A stretch of 12,358 nucleotides of DNA, taken from positions 1 to 12,358 of the forward strand of contig CAAELC010000152.1 in NCBI GenBank assembly GCA_900756715.1, given 5' to 3'. This DNA comes from an uncultured Oscillospiraceae bacterium (GTDB taxonomy: Bacteria; Bacillota; Clostridia; Oscillospirales; Oscillospiraceae). Made by a program: the position numbers and the translations under genes. Shown in pieces: positions 1 through 6,427 of this stretch (positions are counted from its first letter, which is position 1; the number at the start of each line of letters is the position of its first letter). The notes beneath the pieces are model-generated. The model was not told the DNA's origin. It ran no database searches and saw nothing but the letters and a program-made list of their open reading frames with translations.

Positions 1-125
1 AACTGTTTCGAGTATGTTGCCTTAAACCCAGTTTTATCTATAACGCAGACAACAATGGTATAGTTTCCTGTCTCTGTTGGCGACCACTCAAGATAGTCGG
101 GTGTTGGATCACTTAAATATAGCAT
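1..125 (-). pseudogene. Remnant or interior fragment of an Ig-like / triple-tyrosine (Y_Y_Y) surface-protein domain, runs off left edge
   Basis: Read leftward, this stretch encodes 41 residues with a protein-like pattern: a W-S-P turn, then T-G-N-Y followed by an alternating hydrophobic strand (TIVVCVID) and K-T-G. This W-x-P...G-x-Y-x-I-x-V...D-x-x-G spacing is typical of Y_Y_Y and bacterial Ig-like modules in clostridial cell-surface proteins. The frame stays open upstream to about base 248, but those codons look unlike protein (low complexity, and they run through a terminator hairpin). The nominal ATG at 125 has no ribosome binding site and sits inside a possible -10 box, so it is probably not a real start. 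I read it as the surviving inside of a larger gene whose 5' part is lost. The rest lies outside the window. The domain resemblance is by eye only. Confidence 0.35.
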
Positions 126-149
126 AATTAAACATTGTGTGTGTGTCAA
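121..149 (-). promoter_or_regulatory. Possible leftward sigma-A promoter
   Basis: On the minus strand TTGACA (149-144) is followed by a 17-base spacer and TATGCT (126-121). The -35 and the spacing are ideal. The spacer contains an alternating CA/GT run, and no start codon with a ribosome binding site follows before the window edge. It may be fortuitous in AT-rich DNA or drive something outside the window. Confidence 0.3.
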
Positions 150-221
150 GGTTTCCTTGCTGTCACAAAATGATTTTTTGCAAGCAAATTTAAAAAAACT
201 ATAGTGCTGCGTTATGGCAAA

Positions 222-261
222 CCTCTGAAATCCTTGCAAGCAAGGGTTTCAGGGGCTTTTT
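222..261 (+). terminator. Rho-independent terminator (rightward)
   Basis: Bases 222-236 pair with 241-255 over 15 positions (two of them G-T), closing a four-base loop (CAAG), followed by C and a run of five T at 257-261. No rightward gene inside the window ends here, so it either ends a transcript from outside or is the relic of a lost gene. Confidence 0.7.
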
Positions 262-334
262 CATTTCCGGAACCGGGCTGGCTCGCGCAGAGAGTCATGG
301 ACAGCTTTCATAGAGGAAGGCGGCTCGTCCCCAG

Positions 335-376
335 AAAGAACCAAAGCCCCGCACAGCCTGTGGCTGTGCGGGGCTT
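335..376 (-). terminator. Rho-independent terminator of the rodA-family gene
   Basis: A perfect 15-base-pair stem (344-358 with 362-376) has a three-base loop. Read leftward it is followed by a T-rich tract (tttggttcttt). It lies 30 bases beyond the stop codon of the leftward RodA/FtsW-family gene. Confidence 0.85.
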
Positions 377-405
377 ATTGCCTGTTGAGACTATCGCAGC
401 TGAGA

Positions 406-1554
406 CTATCGCAGCCATTCCGGGCGGGAACGCTTCTGTATGCCGGATACCATTCCCATGGCGGCAAACAGCATCACCAGCGAGCTGCCGCCATAGCTGA
501 TGAAGGGAAGGGTCAGACCGATGACCGGCATCACATACAGACACATGCCCACATTGGACACGATCTGGAAAATCAGCATGGCCGCAACGCCTGTGCAGAT
601 GTAGATGTCCATCCGATCCTGCGCCGTCCGCGCCGTGAGCACGCACCGGGCCACAATGGCTGCCAGAAGCAGCAGCGTCAGCAGGCACCCAATGGTGCCA
701 AGCTCCTCTCCGATGGCGGAAAAAATGAAGTCTGTGTGACGGGCGGGCAGGCTCCATTCATTTTCGGACTGGGTCTGGGTGCCATTCAGAAAGCCCTGCC
801 CGGTCAGCTTTCCGCCCCCCAGAGCCAGCAGGCTGCGGGCCTGCTGCCATCCGGCGCCCCGCGGGTCCAGCTCATGGTCGAAAAGAATCATGAACCGCTC
901 TTTCATATAGTCGTTGATTTTGTCCGTTTCCCACAAGACATAAAAGGCGAAGCTGCCTGCCAGCAATCCCCCCACAAACCAGCCCTTTGGCACACCTGCC
1001 ACAAAGCACATGCAGGCGAAAATGAACACAAAGACCAGTACATTGCCCATGTCGCCGGAGACAATGTAATACAGCCCGCCAATCAAAGCGATGTGCCCGC
1101 CAAGCATGGCGATGGAGGAAAGGGAGCGCAGCCCCTGCTCCTCCTGCAGGCGGGTGAGCTGCCGGGCCAGCAGCAGAATAAAGGTGATTTTAACCACTTC
1201 GGCCACCGAAAGGTCAACGGGAAAGCCCGGAAACCGCAGCCAGGCCCGGTTGCCGCCGGCCTCGATGCCCAGCGGCGTTTTCAGCAGCAGAATCAGCAGC
1301 AGGCTGCCGCCAAGAATCCATTTCCATTTTTTGGAGGCTTCCCCCAGATCCAGCACCGACATCAGTACATACGCCACAATGCCGATCACCAGCGCTGCCA
1401 GCTGCACGATTACATTGCGTATCGACCCGGTATAGTGGGTGGCACTGTAGATCATCACGCAGCCAAATAAACCGGCGCCGGTACACAGCCCCAGCAGCAC
1501 CATGTCTGCCTGTTGCAGAAGATCCCATATAAACGATAAAGCTCGTCGCAGCAT
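406..1554 (-). CDS. rodA: SEDS-family peptidoglycan polymerase, RodA/FtsW/SpoVE type
   Basis: A 382-residue polytopic membrane protein of the SEDS family, the glycosyltransferases that polymerise lipid II into glycan strands with a partner class B penicillin-binding protein. I start it at the ATG at 1554 because GAGG lies eight bases upstream. The frame runs back to 1656, but that extension overlaps the -10 region of the promoter. Recognisable features are the N-x-x-W block (W105), the H-T-D-F-I-F segment with the conserved catalytic-type Asp (D275), the G-E-E-L-G stretch (282-286), and the C-terminal P-F-I-S-Y-G-G-S-S signature (350-358). About ten hydrophobic segments are visible. At the position where most members carry Q-P-[SA]-E the sequence reads L-S-V-A-E (115-119). 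No partner PBP or mreCD genes are nearby, so elongation (RodA) versus division or sporulation use cannot be decided from context. RodA is the best guess. It is a single-gene transcription unit with its own promoter and terminator. Confidence 0.9.
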   Translation of the reverse strand: MLRRALSFIWDLLQQADMVLLGLCTGAGLFGCVMIYSATHYTGSIRNVIVQLAALVIGIVAYVLMSVLDLGEASKKWKWILGGSLLLILLLKTPLGIEAGGNRAWLRFPGFPVDLSVAEVVKITFILLLARQLTRLQEEQGLRSLSSIAMLGGHIALIGGLYYIVSGDMGNVLVFVFIFACMCFVAGVPKGWFVGGLLAGSFAFYVLWETDKINDYMKERFMILFDHELDPRGAGWQQARSLLALGGGKLTGQGFLNGTQTQSENEWSLPARHTDFIFSAIGEELGTIGCLLTLLLLAAIVARCVLTARTAQDRMDIYICTGVAAMLIFQIVSNVGMCLYVMPVIGLTLPFISYGGSSLVMLFAAMGMVSGIQKRSRPEWLR

Positions 1555-1646
1555 AGTCGTGTCCTCATTTTCAGACTCCCACAGAGGGAGAAAAGTATGG
1601 CAAACTCCGAAGCCGGAGACAAAAGCGGAATAAAACTCTACTATAT

Positions 1647-1675
1647 AATATACCACAAGAAGTTTTTTCTGTAAA
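1647..1675 (-). promoter_or_regulatory. Promoter of the rodA-family gene
   Basis: Minus strand TTTACA (1675-1670), a 17-base spacer, then TATATT (1652-1647). The transcript would begin near 1640, giving an 85-base leader before the start codon. It is back-to-back with the tsaE promoter. Confidence 0.65.
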
Positions 1676-1709
1676 CGCCGGTTTCAGCCTTTTCTTTTAT
1701 TTTTTCCTA

Positions 1710-1718
1710 TGGTATAAT
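1710..1718 (+). promoter_or_regulatory. Extended -10 promoter of tsaE-tsaB
   Basis: A perfect TATAAT (1713-1718) is preceded by TG one base away (1710-1711), the extended -10 form. The expected -35 position holds only a T-rich weak match (TTTTCT). The transcript would begin near 1725. An in-frame ATG at 1717 lies inside this -10 box, which argues for the later TsaE start at 1756. Confidence 0.65.
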
Positions 1719-1755
1719 GAGACGATTTACAGGCAGAGTGCAGGGAGGGGAGAGA

Positions 1756-2181
1756 ATGGAATATGTGACCCACAGCGCCGCTGAAACCGAGGCACTGGGC
1801 CGCCGTCTGGCGGAAAAGCTGGGGCCGGGGGATGTAGTAGCCTATCAGGGCGGCCTTGGCATGGGAAAGACGGCCTTCACCCGGGGACTTGCTGCCGGGC
1901 TTGGGTGCCGGGGCCGGGTCACAAGCCCCACCTTTACCATTGTCAACGAATATCCCGGCCCGGTGCCGCTGTTTCACTTCGACATGTATCGGCTGGACAG
2001 CAGCGACGCACTTTTTGACATTGGGTGGGAGGAGTATCTGGAGCGCGGCGGCGTGTGTGCCGTGGAATGGAGCGAAAATGTAGCGGACGCACTGCCGGAG
2101 GGTACGGTGCTGGTGCGCATCGGGCACGGACCGGGGGAAAATGACCGCTGCATTACCATTACAGGAGGAAAAGAACCGTGA
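1756..2181 (+). CDS. tsaE: tRNA threonylcarbamoyladenosine (t6A) biosynthesis ATPase TsaE
   Basis: A 141-residue cytoplasmic P-loop ATPase of the TsaE/YjeE family, which works with TsaB and TsaD to attach threonylcarbamoyl to A37 of ANN-decoding tRNAs. Motifs seen: Walker A G-G-L-G-M-G-K-T (32-39, usually G-D-L-G-A-G-K-T, so the acidic residue is replaced here), the S-P-T-F-x-x-x-N-E-Y switch-like block (57-66), H-F-D-M-Y-R-L (74-80) and the E-W pair (104-105). Length is normal for the family. The start at 1756 follows a strong GGAGGGGAGA ribosome binding site. The upstream in-frame ATG at 1717 falls within the promoter. Its last bases overlap the GTG start of tsaB, implying translational coupling. 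Confidence 0.93.
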   Translation: MEYVTHSAAETEALGRRLAEKLGPGDVVAYQGGLGMGKTAFTRGLAAGLGCRGRVTSPTFTIVNEYPGPVPLFHFDMYRLDSSDALFDIGWEEYLERGGVCAVEWSENVADALPEGTVLVRIGHGPGENDRCITITGGKEP

Positions 2182-2903
2182 AGATTATCGCGCTGGAGAC
2201 ATCGGCAAAAAGCGTGTCCGTGGCGGCGGTGGAGAATGGAAAGCTGCTGGCCCAGAGCTATCAGAATACGGGCCTGACCCACAGCTGCACACTGATGCCG
2301 CTGCTGGATGGGATGCTGCAGCATGCAGGCATGACTGTGCAGCAGGCGGATTTATTTGCCGTGTCCTCAGGGCCGGGCAGCTTTACGGGTCTGCGTATCG
2401 GTGTGTCGGCTCTGAAGGGCCTTGCGTGGGCAGAGGATAAGCCATGCTGCGGCGTATCCACGCTGGAGGCCATGGCATACAACGGCCTGCTGTTCGAGGG
2501 GCTTTTGGTGTGCGCCATGGATGCAAGGCGCAATCAGGTCTATAATGCGCTGTTTCGCTGCCATGAGGGACAGCTGGAGCGGCTTTGCCCGGACCGCGCC
2601 ATTGGCCTTGCCGAGCTGGCGCAGGAGCTTTCCGGCGTGCAGGAGGCAAAGCTGGTGCTGGGCGACGGAGCGGCCCTGTGCGCGGCATATCTGAACAGGC
2701 ACGGTGTGCCCTGCCGTATGGCTCCGGCGGACCGGCAGTATCAGACGGCGGCAGGGGTGGCCTTTGCGGCGGAGGAAATGGCCCGGCGGGGCCAGATAAT
2801 CTCCGGCCGGGAACTGGTGCCTGCCTACCTGCGCCTTTCTCAGGCGGAGCGGGAGCGGCTGGAAAAGGGCCTTCCTATTACGGTGGAGGAAAGGGCGCAT
2901 TGA
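2178..2903 (+). CDS. tsaB: t6A biosynthesis protein TsaB (ASKHA-fold partner of TsaD)
   Basis: A 241-residue protein with the complete TsaB pattern. It has an N-terminal I-x-A-L-E-T-S strand (4-9), T-H-S...L-M-P (34-41), the hallmark S-G-P-G-S-F-T-G-L-R-I-G (64-75), M-D-A-R-R-N-Q-V-Y (114-122), and a C-terminal P-A-Y-L-R-L-S-Q-A-E-R (215-225). TsaB is an inactive paralogue of TsaD that scaffolds the TsaB-TsaD-TsaE complex in t6A synthesis. The start is a GTG overlapping the tsaE stop, with AGGAGG ten bases upstream. In many Firmicutes rimI and tsaD follow; here neither does, and upp comes next. TsaD and TsaC are expected elsewhere in the genome. Confidence 0.95.
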   Translation: MKIIALETSAKSVSVAAVENGKLLAQSYQNTGLTHSCTLMPLLDGMLQHAGMTVQQADLFAVSSGPGSFTGLRIGVSALKGLAWAEDKPCCGVSTLEAMAYNGLLFEGLLVCAMDARRNQVYNALFRCHEGQLERLCPDRAIGLAELAQELSGVQEAKLVLGDGAALCAAYLNRHGVPCRMAPADRQYQTAAGVAFAAEEMARRGQIISGRELVPAYLRLSQAERERLEKGLPITVEERAH

Positions 2904-2941
2904 CAACATTATCAATTTAATGAATATAAAGGAGAAAAAAG

Positions 2942-3577
2942 ATGTTTAGCGAGAAAGTACATGTCATGGATCATCCTCTGGTGGCCCACAAGCTTAGCAT
3001 CATTCGCAACAAGAACACCAGCGTCAAGGATTTCCGGGAGCTGGTTTCCGAGATCGGCATGCTCATTACCTATGAGGCGACCCGGGATCTGCCCCTGACC
3101 ACCACCGTGGTGGAAACGCCGATCTGCAAGGCTGAGGTTCCCACGCTGGCGGGCAAGAAGTTTGCGGTGGTGCCCATCCTGCGGGCCGGTCTGGGTCTGG
3201 TGGACGGTGTGCTGCGCCTGGTGCCCTCTGCCCGCGTGGGCCACATCGGCATGTTCCGGGACGAGGAGACGCTGGAGCCGCATGTGTATTTCTGCAAAAT
3301 GCCCAAGGATATTGCAGAACGCGATATTATCATCGTCGATCCCATGCTGGCCACCGGCGGCTCTGCCGAGGCGGCCATCAGCGAGATGAAGAAGCGCGGC
3401 TGCAAAAACATCAAGCTGATGGTGCTGCTGGCTGCGCCCGAGGGCATCGAGCGCATCTGCAAGACCCATCCGGATGTGGACATTTACTGCGGCACGGTGG
3501 ATGACCATCTGAATGAAAAGGGCTATATTGTGCCCGGCCTGGGCGATGCAGGCGACCGCATCTTCGGGACCAAGTGA
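2942..3577 (+). CDS. upp: Uracil phosphoribosyltransferase
   Basis: A 211-residue cytoplasmic enzyme converting uracil plus PRPP to UMP (pyrimidine salvage). Seen directly: the PRPP-binding loop V-D-P-M-L-A-T-G-G-S-A (132-142), the P-I-L-R-A-G-L-G block (78-85) and the uracil-binding C-terminal G-Y-I-V-P-G-L-G-D-A-G-D-R (194-206). Length and order match the family end to end. The start ATG has AAAGGAG eight bases upstream. It lies 38 bases after tsaB in the same direction and is closed by a strong terminator, so it is probably co-transcribed from the tsaE promoter. A TTGACA just at the tsaB stop is too close to the start codon to give a leader carrying the ribosome binding site. No uraA permease is adjacent. 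Confidence 0.97.
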   Translation: MFSEKVHVMDHPLVAHKLSIIRNKNTSVKDFRELVSEIGMLITYEATRDLPLTTTVVETPICKAEVPTLAGKKFAVVPILRAGLGLVDGVLRLVPSARVGHIGMFRDEETLEPHVYFCKMPKDIAERDIIIVDPMLATGGSAEAAISEMKKRGCKNIKLMVLLAAPEGIERICKTHPDVDIYCGTVDDHLNEKGYIVPGLGDAGDRIFGTK

Positions 3578-3596
3578 TTCTCCTTTAAATCTGCAT

Positions 3597-3646
3597 AAAA
3601 AAACCGGCGTGTGTTTTCCCGAAACGGGGGAGCGCACGCCGTTTTT
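3597..3646 (+). terminator. Rho-independent terminator after upp
   Basis: A 17-pair stem (3605-3621 with 3625-3641, several G-T pairs) has an AAA loop. It is preceded by a run of A and followed by five T (3642-3646). The flanking A tract means it could also stop leftward transcription. Confidence 0.9.
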
Positions 3647-3666
3647 CCCCCTTTGCGGCAGGAAAA

Positions 3667-3699
3667 TTTAACCTGCATTTATGATTTAACCTGCATTTA
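3667..3699. repeat. Tandem 15-base direct repeat, candidate operator of the phosphate transporter
   Basis: TTTAACCTGCATTTA occurs exactly twice, at 3667-3681 and 3685-3699 (18-base period). Each unit contains two TTTA elements 11 bases apart, about one helical turn. Looser copies lie at 3584-3599 (TTTAAATCTGCATAAA) and 3739-3750 (TTTAAACTGCTA). The position upstream of a phosphate transporter fits binding of a response regulator such as PhoP/PhoB, whose boxes are TTAACA-like direct repeats with 11-base spacing. The identity of the binding protein is inference. Confidence 0.6.
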
Positions 3700-3711
3700 A
3701 TCTATTTCCGG

Positions 3712-3740
3712 TTTTGGATTTAAGAATATAGCGGTATATT
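3712..3740 (+). promoter_or_regulatory. Weak candidate promoter of the Na+/phosphate cotransporter
   Basis: TATATT (3735-3740) is the best -10 in the gap, with only a poor -35 (TTTTGG at 3712-3717, 17-base spacer). A weak -35 with upstream direct repeats is the arrangement expected of an activator-dependent promoter. The repeats would sit at about -80 to -48 of a start near 3747. Confidence 0.35.
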
Positions 3741-3781
3741 TAAACTGCTATCGGAAGGAAAAAAGAAAAAGGGGAAAAGAA

Positions 3782-5554
3782 ATGACTTTTTTTGATGTAC
3801 TGACCTTGATTGGCGGGCTAAGCCTGTTTTTGTTCGGCATGCATGTCATGGGCGAAGGGCTGGAAAAACGGGCCGGGCAGGGCCTGAAGACGCTGCTGGG
3901 CCGCCTGACCGGCGGAAAAGCCGCAGGATTTCTCACCGGCCTTGCGGTAACGGCGGTGATACAGTCCTCCTCTGCCACCACGGTAATGGTGGTAGGCTTT
4001 GTAAACTCCGGCCTGATGACGCTGCGGCAGGCAATCCATGTGATTATGGGGGCCAATGTAGGCACAACCGTTACGGCGTGGATTTTCAGCCTTACCGGCA
4101 TTCAGAGCGGCAGCTTCTGGGTGCAGATGCTCAAGCCATCCTCCTTCAGCCCTGTTCTGGCGCTGGTGGGCGTGATACTGCTGATGGCCGGAAAAAGCGG
4201 CAAGCGGCGGGACACCGGCACCATCCTGCTGGGTTTTGCCACGCTGATGTTCGGCATGGAAACCATGGCATCCTCTGTGTCCGGACTGAAAGAGCTTCCC
4301 CAGTTCAGGGAGCTGCTGCTGCTCTTTACCAATCCTGTGCTGGGCGTGCTGGCAGGCGCGCTGCTCACGGCAATTATCCAGTCCTCCTCGGCCTCTGTCG
4401 GCATTTTGCAGGCGTTGTCCTCTACAGGGCAGATGACGCTGGGGGCGGCCATTCCCATCATCATGGGCCAGAATATCGGCACCTGTGTCACGGCAATGCT
4501 GTCCTCCGTTGGTACCAGCCGCAACGCCCGGCGGGCGGCGGTGGTACACCTGTCCTTCAACATCATCGGAACGGCGGTGTGGCTGGGTGTGTTTGAAATT
4601 GCGCGGCATGTGGTGACCATCCCGCAGCTAAACGGCCCGGTGGATCAGTTGGGGATTGCGGTGGTTCACTCGGCCTTTAACCTGCTGTGTACCGCGCTGC
4701 TGCTGCCCGCTTCCGGCCTGCTGGAAAAGCTGGCCTGCTGCCTGATTCCGGACGAAGCGGAAAACGAGACTGTGCCGGAGCTGGACGAGCGGTTGATGAA
4801 GACTCCGGCTGTTGCGGTGGAGCGCTGCCGCAATCTGACGGTGAATATGGCACTGACAGCCTCCCGCGCCATGCGCAACGCACTGCGGGAGTTGAAGGAG
4901 CATGACGACAGCCGCGCCATGTCCGTCCGTGAGGATGAGCAGACGGCAGACCGGTATGAGGATGAATTGGGTACCTATCTGGTGAAGCTTTCGGCATGCC
5001 CGCTGGACGATCAGGACCGTACTGAGGCGGCGGAACTGCTGCACATGATCGGAGATTTTGAACGCATCAGTGACCACGCGGTAAACCTGCTGGAATCGGC
5101 AGAGGAACTGCGGCAGAAGGGAATTCAATTTACCCCGTCCGGACAGTGGGAACTGAGTAAGCTGACCGGGGCGGTGGAGGAAATCATGGACCTTGCGGTG
5201 ACAGCGTTTATTCATGACGATCTGGCAGCGGCCGTGCAGGTGGAGCCGCTGGAGCAGGTGGTGGATACCCTGAAGGAACAGCTGCGCAACCGGCATATCC
5301 TGCGCCTGCAGCGGGGGGAGTGCAGCATCGGCGCAGGCTTTGTGGGCGCGGACTTGCTGACGGATCTGGAACGGATTGCCGACCATTGCTCCAACATTGC
5401 CGGCTGCGTGCTGCAGATGAAGCAGAACAAGCTGGACCTGCACGGATATCTGGACGGAGTGCGGACCGGGAGCAGGGATTTTGCAGACCGGTTTGACTAC
5501 TATGCGCGAAAGTATGCGCTTGCGGAGGGCGATAAGCCTTGTCAAGAGGGATAA
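3782..5554 (+). CDS. Na+/phosphate cotransporter with C-terminal PhoU-like domain (NptA/YjbB family)
   Basis: A 590-residue inner-membrane protein. The N-terminal half is the Na/Pi-cotransporter fold with its internal duplication. Repeat one carries Q-S-S-S-A-T-T-V (61-68) and G-A-N-V-G-T-T (90-96). Repeat two carries Q-S-S-S-A-S-V-G (200-207) and G-Q-N-I-G-T-C (229-235). These paired QSSS motifs form the substrate and sodium sites in the family. From about residue 345 to 570 it becomes soluble, helical and rich in E, L and H, with I-S-D-H (about 425) and I-A-D-H-C-S-N-I (about 530) elements typical of PhoU bundles. The likely role is sodium-coupled phosphate movement, with the PhoU part tying activity to phosphate state; direction of transport is not settled for this subfamily. 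The start ATG has GGGG 9-12 bases upstream. The gap before it holds the direct repeats described separately. Confidence 0.93.
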   Translation: MTFFDVLTLIGGLSLFLFGMHVMGEGLEKRAGQGLKTLLGRLTGGKAAGFLTGLAVTAVIQSSSATTVMVVGFVNSGLMTLRQAIHVIMGANVGTTVTAWIFSLTGIQSGSFWVQMLKPSSFSPVLALVGVILLMAGKSGKRRDTGTILLGFATLMFGMETMASSVSGLKELPQFRELLLLFTNPVLGVLAGALLTAIIQSSSASVGILQALSSTGQMTLGAAIPIIMGQNIGTCVTAMLSSVGTSRNARRAAVVHLSFNIIGTAVWLGVFEIARHVVTIPQLNGPVDQLGIAVVHSAFNLLCTALLLPASGLLEKLACCLIPDEAENETVPELDERLMKTPAVAVERCRNLTVNMALTASRAMRNALRELKEHDDSRAMSVREDEQTADRYEDELGTYLVKLSACPLDDQDRTEAAELLHMIGDFERISDHAVNLLESAEELRQKGIQFTPSGQWELSKLTGAVEEIMDLAVTAFIHDDLAAAVQVEPLEQVVDTLKEQLRNRHILRLQRGECSIGAGFVGADLLTDLERIADHCSNIAGCVLQMKQNKLDLHGYLDGVRTGSRDFADRFDYYARKYALAEGDKPCQEG

Positions 5555-5567
5555 AATAGGGTATAAT
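5539..5567 (+). promoter_or_regulatory. Promoter of the COG2426 membrane-protein gene
   Basis: TTGTCA (5539-5544), a 17-base spacer and a perfect TATAAT (5562-5567). The -35 and part of the spacer lie inside the last codons of the phosphate transporter gene. The transcript would begin near 5574, about 30 bases before the start codon. Confidence 0.8.
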
Positions 5568-5603
5568 AACCCCAATACTGAACCTAAAAAGGATCGTTTT
5601 CGT

Positions 5604-6083
5604 ATGTTAAAGCATTGTTTCATCGTATTTCTGGTGTCCATGGTGCCGCTGATTGAGCTGCGGGGCGCCATCCCCTATGGTGTGCTGTACGGACTGCCGC
5701 TGTGGCTGACCTATATGGTGGCTATTGTGGGCAACATGCTGCCGGTGCCGTTTATTTATTTCTTTGCCCGGCGGGTGCTGCTTTGGGGCAGGGACAAAAA
5801 GTGGATTGGCCCATTTTTTACATGGTGCCTTGAAAAAGGAGAAAAGGGCGGACGGAAGCTGCAGGCCAAGGCGGGCCGGGGTCTGTTCTGGGCGCTGCTG
5901 CTGTTTGTGGGGATTCCTCTGCCGGGCACCGGCGCGTGGACGGGCACGCTTGCAGCCAGCATTCTGGACATGGGCTTTAAGAAAAGCGTGCTGGCCTGCA
6001 TGGGCGGCGTGTTGCTGGCGGGATGCATTATGGGCGTGCTGTCTCTTCTGGGGGTGAGCGCCTTCGGGACTATTGCCGGCTGA
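5604..6083 (+). CDS. Small integral membrane protein, COG2426 / Sm_multidrug_ex (PF06695) family
   Basis: A 159-residue membrane protein. I place the start at the ATG at 5604 (AAAGGA about 12 bases upstream). The frame extends back to 5481, but that would begin before the promoter. Conserved blocks: P-L-I-E-L-R-G-A-I-P (15-24), V-G-N-M-L-P-V-P-F (42-50), and V-G-I-P-L-P-G-T-G-A-W-T-G (102-114), with four to five hydrophobic segments and a basic cytoplasmic-looking stretch at 61-93. The family name suggests small-molecule export, but the function is essentially unproven; the P-L-P-G-T-G-A-W-T block resembles re-entrant loops of DedA-like proteins. The gene has its own promoter and terminator, so its link to the phosphate transporter is positional only. 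Family membership is firm; the substrate is unknown. Confidence 0.88.
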   Translation: MLKHCFIVFLVSMVPLIELRGAIPYGVLYGLPLWLTYMVAIVGNMLPVPFIYFFARRVLLWGRDKKWIGPFFTWCLEKGEKGGRKLQAKAGRGLFWALLLFVGIPLPGTGAWTGTLAASILDMGFKKSVLACMGGVLLAGCIMGVLSLLGVSAFGTIAG

Positions 6084-6115
6084 TGAGCGGAAAGCAGCAC
6101 GGCGGAGCAGACAAC

Positions 6116-6154
6116 AGGTTTCCGGGCTGTGGGTGCGGTCCGGAAACCTTTTTT
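6116..6154 (+). terminator. Rho-independent terminator after the COG2426 gene
   Basis: A ten-pair stem AGGTTTCCGG/CCGGAAACCT (6116-6125 with 6140-6149) is followed by a run of six T (6149-6154). It lies about 30 bases after the stop codon. Confidence 0.88.
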
Positions 6155-6195
6155 GCAAATTCGACTATTATTTATTGGAAATATGCAAAAAATGC

Positions 6196-6224
6196 TTGCG
6201 ATTGCAGGGGAAAACTGATATACC
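6196..6224 (+). promoter_or_regulatory. Candidate promoter of the leader before the surface-protein gene
   Basis: TTGCGA (6196-6201), a 17-base spacer and TATACC (6219-6224). The spacing is ideal but both boxes are imperfect. It is the best promoter-like site in the roughly 400 bases between the terminator at 6154 and the surface-protein start, and would start RNA near 6231. Confidence 0.4.
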
Positions 6225-6230
6225 ATCTAT

Positions 6231-6427
6231 ACAGAAAAGTTGTACCTTTGGGTGGCTTTAGCCCACAAAACATGGGGAGGGCTTGACAATGACCAGAAGC
6301 GGCGTGACAATCGGTTCGGTTAGGGGAAGTAGTGTTCCCTTTTTCGGCTGCCGTGCTCTTCGCGCTGCTGACAATGAAACAAAAGCTGGAGACAGGGTGT
6401 GCTCAGTCACCCTGCTTCCGGCTTTTT
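6231..6427 (+). ncRNA. Candidate leader or small RNA ending at an internal terminator; class not recognised
   Basis: Between the candidate promoter and the hairpin ending at 6427 lie about 197 bases that would form a discrete transcript. Inside are a short hairpin with a T run (6322-6328 pairing with 6335-6341, T through 6344), three copies of TGACAAT (6284, 6305, 6369), and a purine-rich ribosome-binding-like site before an ATG at 6289. I compared it by eye with cobalamin, SAM, c-di-GMP, preQ1, ZTP, fluoride, 6S and SRP RNA patterns and found no match. It could be an attenuating leader for the gene at 6555, a free small RNA, or a small-ORF mRNA. Confidence 0.3.

Noticed and set aside
204..500. 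Rightward 98-codon frame near the left edge
   Set aside because: It begins before a terminator, passes through two hairpins and ends within antisense of rodA; not protein-like.
385..1470. Rightward open frame (361 codons) opposite the rodA-family gene
   Set aside because: Antisense shadow rich in H, Q and A; the SEDS signature lies on the other strand.
2900..2940. TTGACA at the tsaB stop with TATAAA at 19 bases, as a promoter for upp
   Set aside because: The spacing is too long, and RNA would start about at the start codon, leaving the ribosome binding site outside the transcript.
6231..6300. GGTGG...GCCCAC and CCAGAAGC as ZTP riboswitch or SRP RNA parts
   Set aside because: Only isolated short matches; the order and partner elements of either RNA are absent.
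6385..6399. GCTGGAGACAGGG as the 3' part of a cobalamin riboswitch
   Set aside because: Resembles the GGAGACC end loosely, but the upstream conserved elements of the class are missing.
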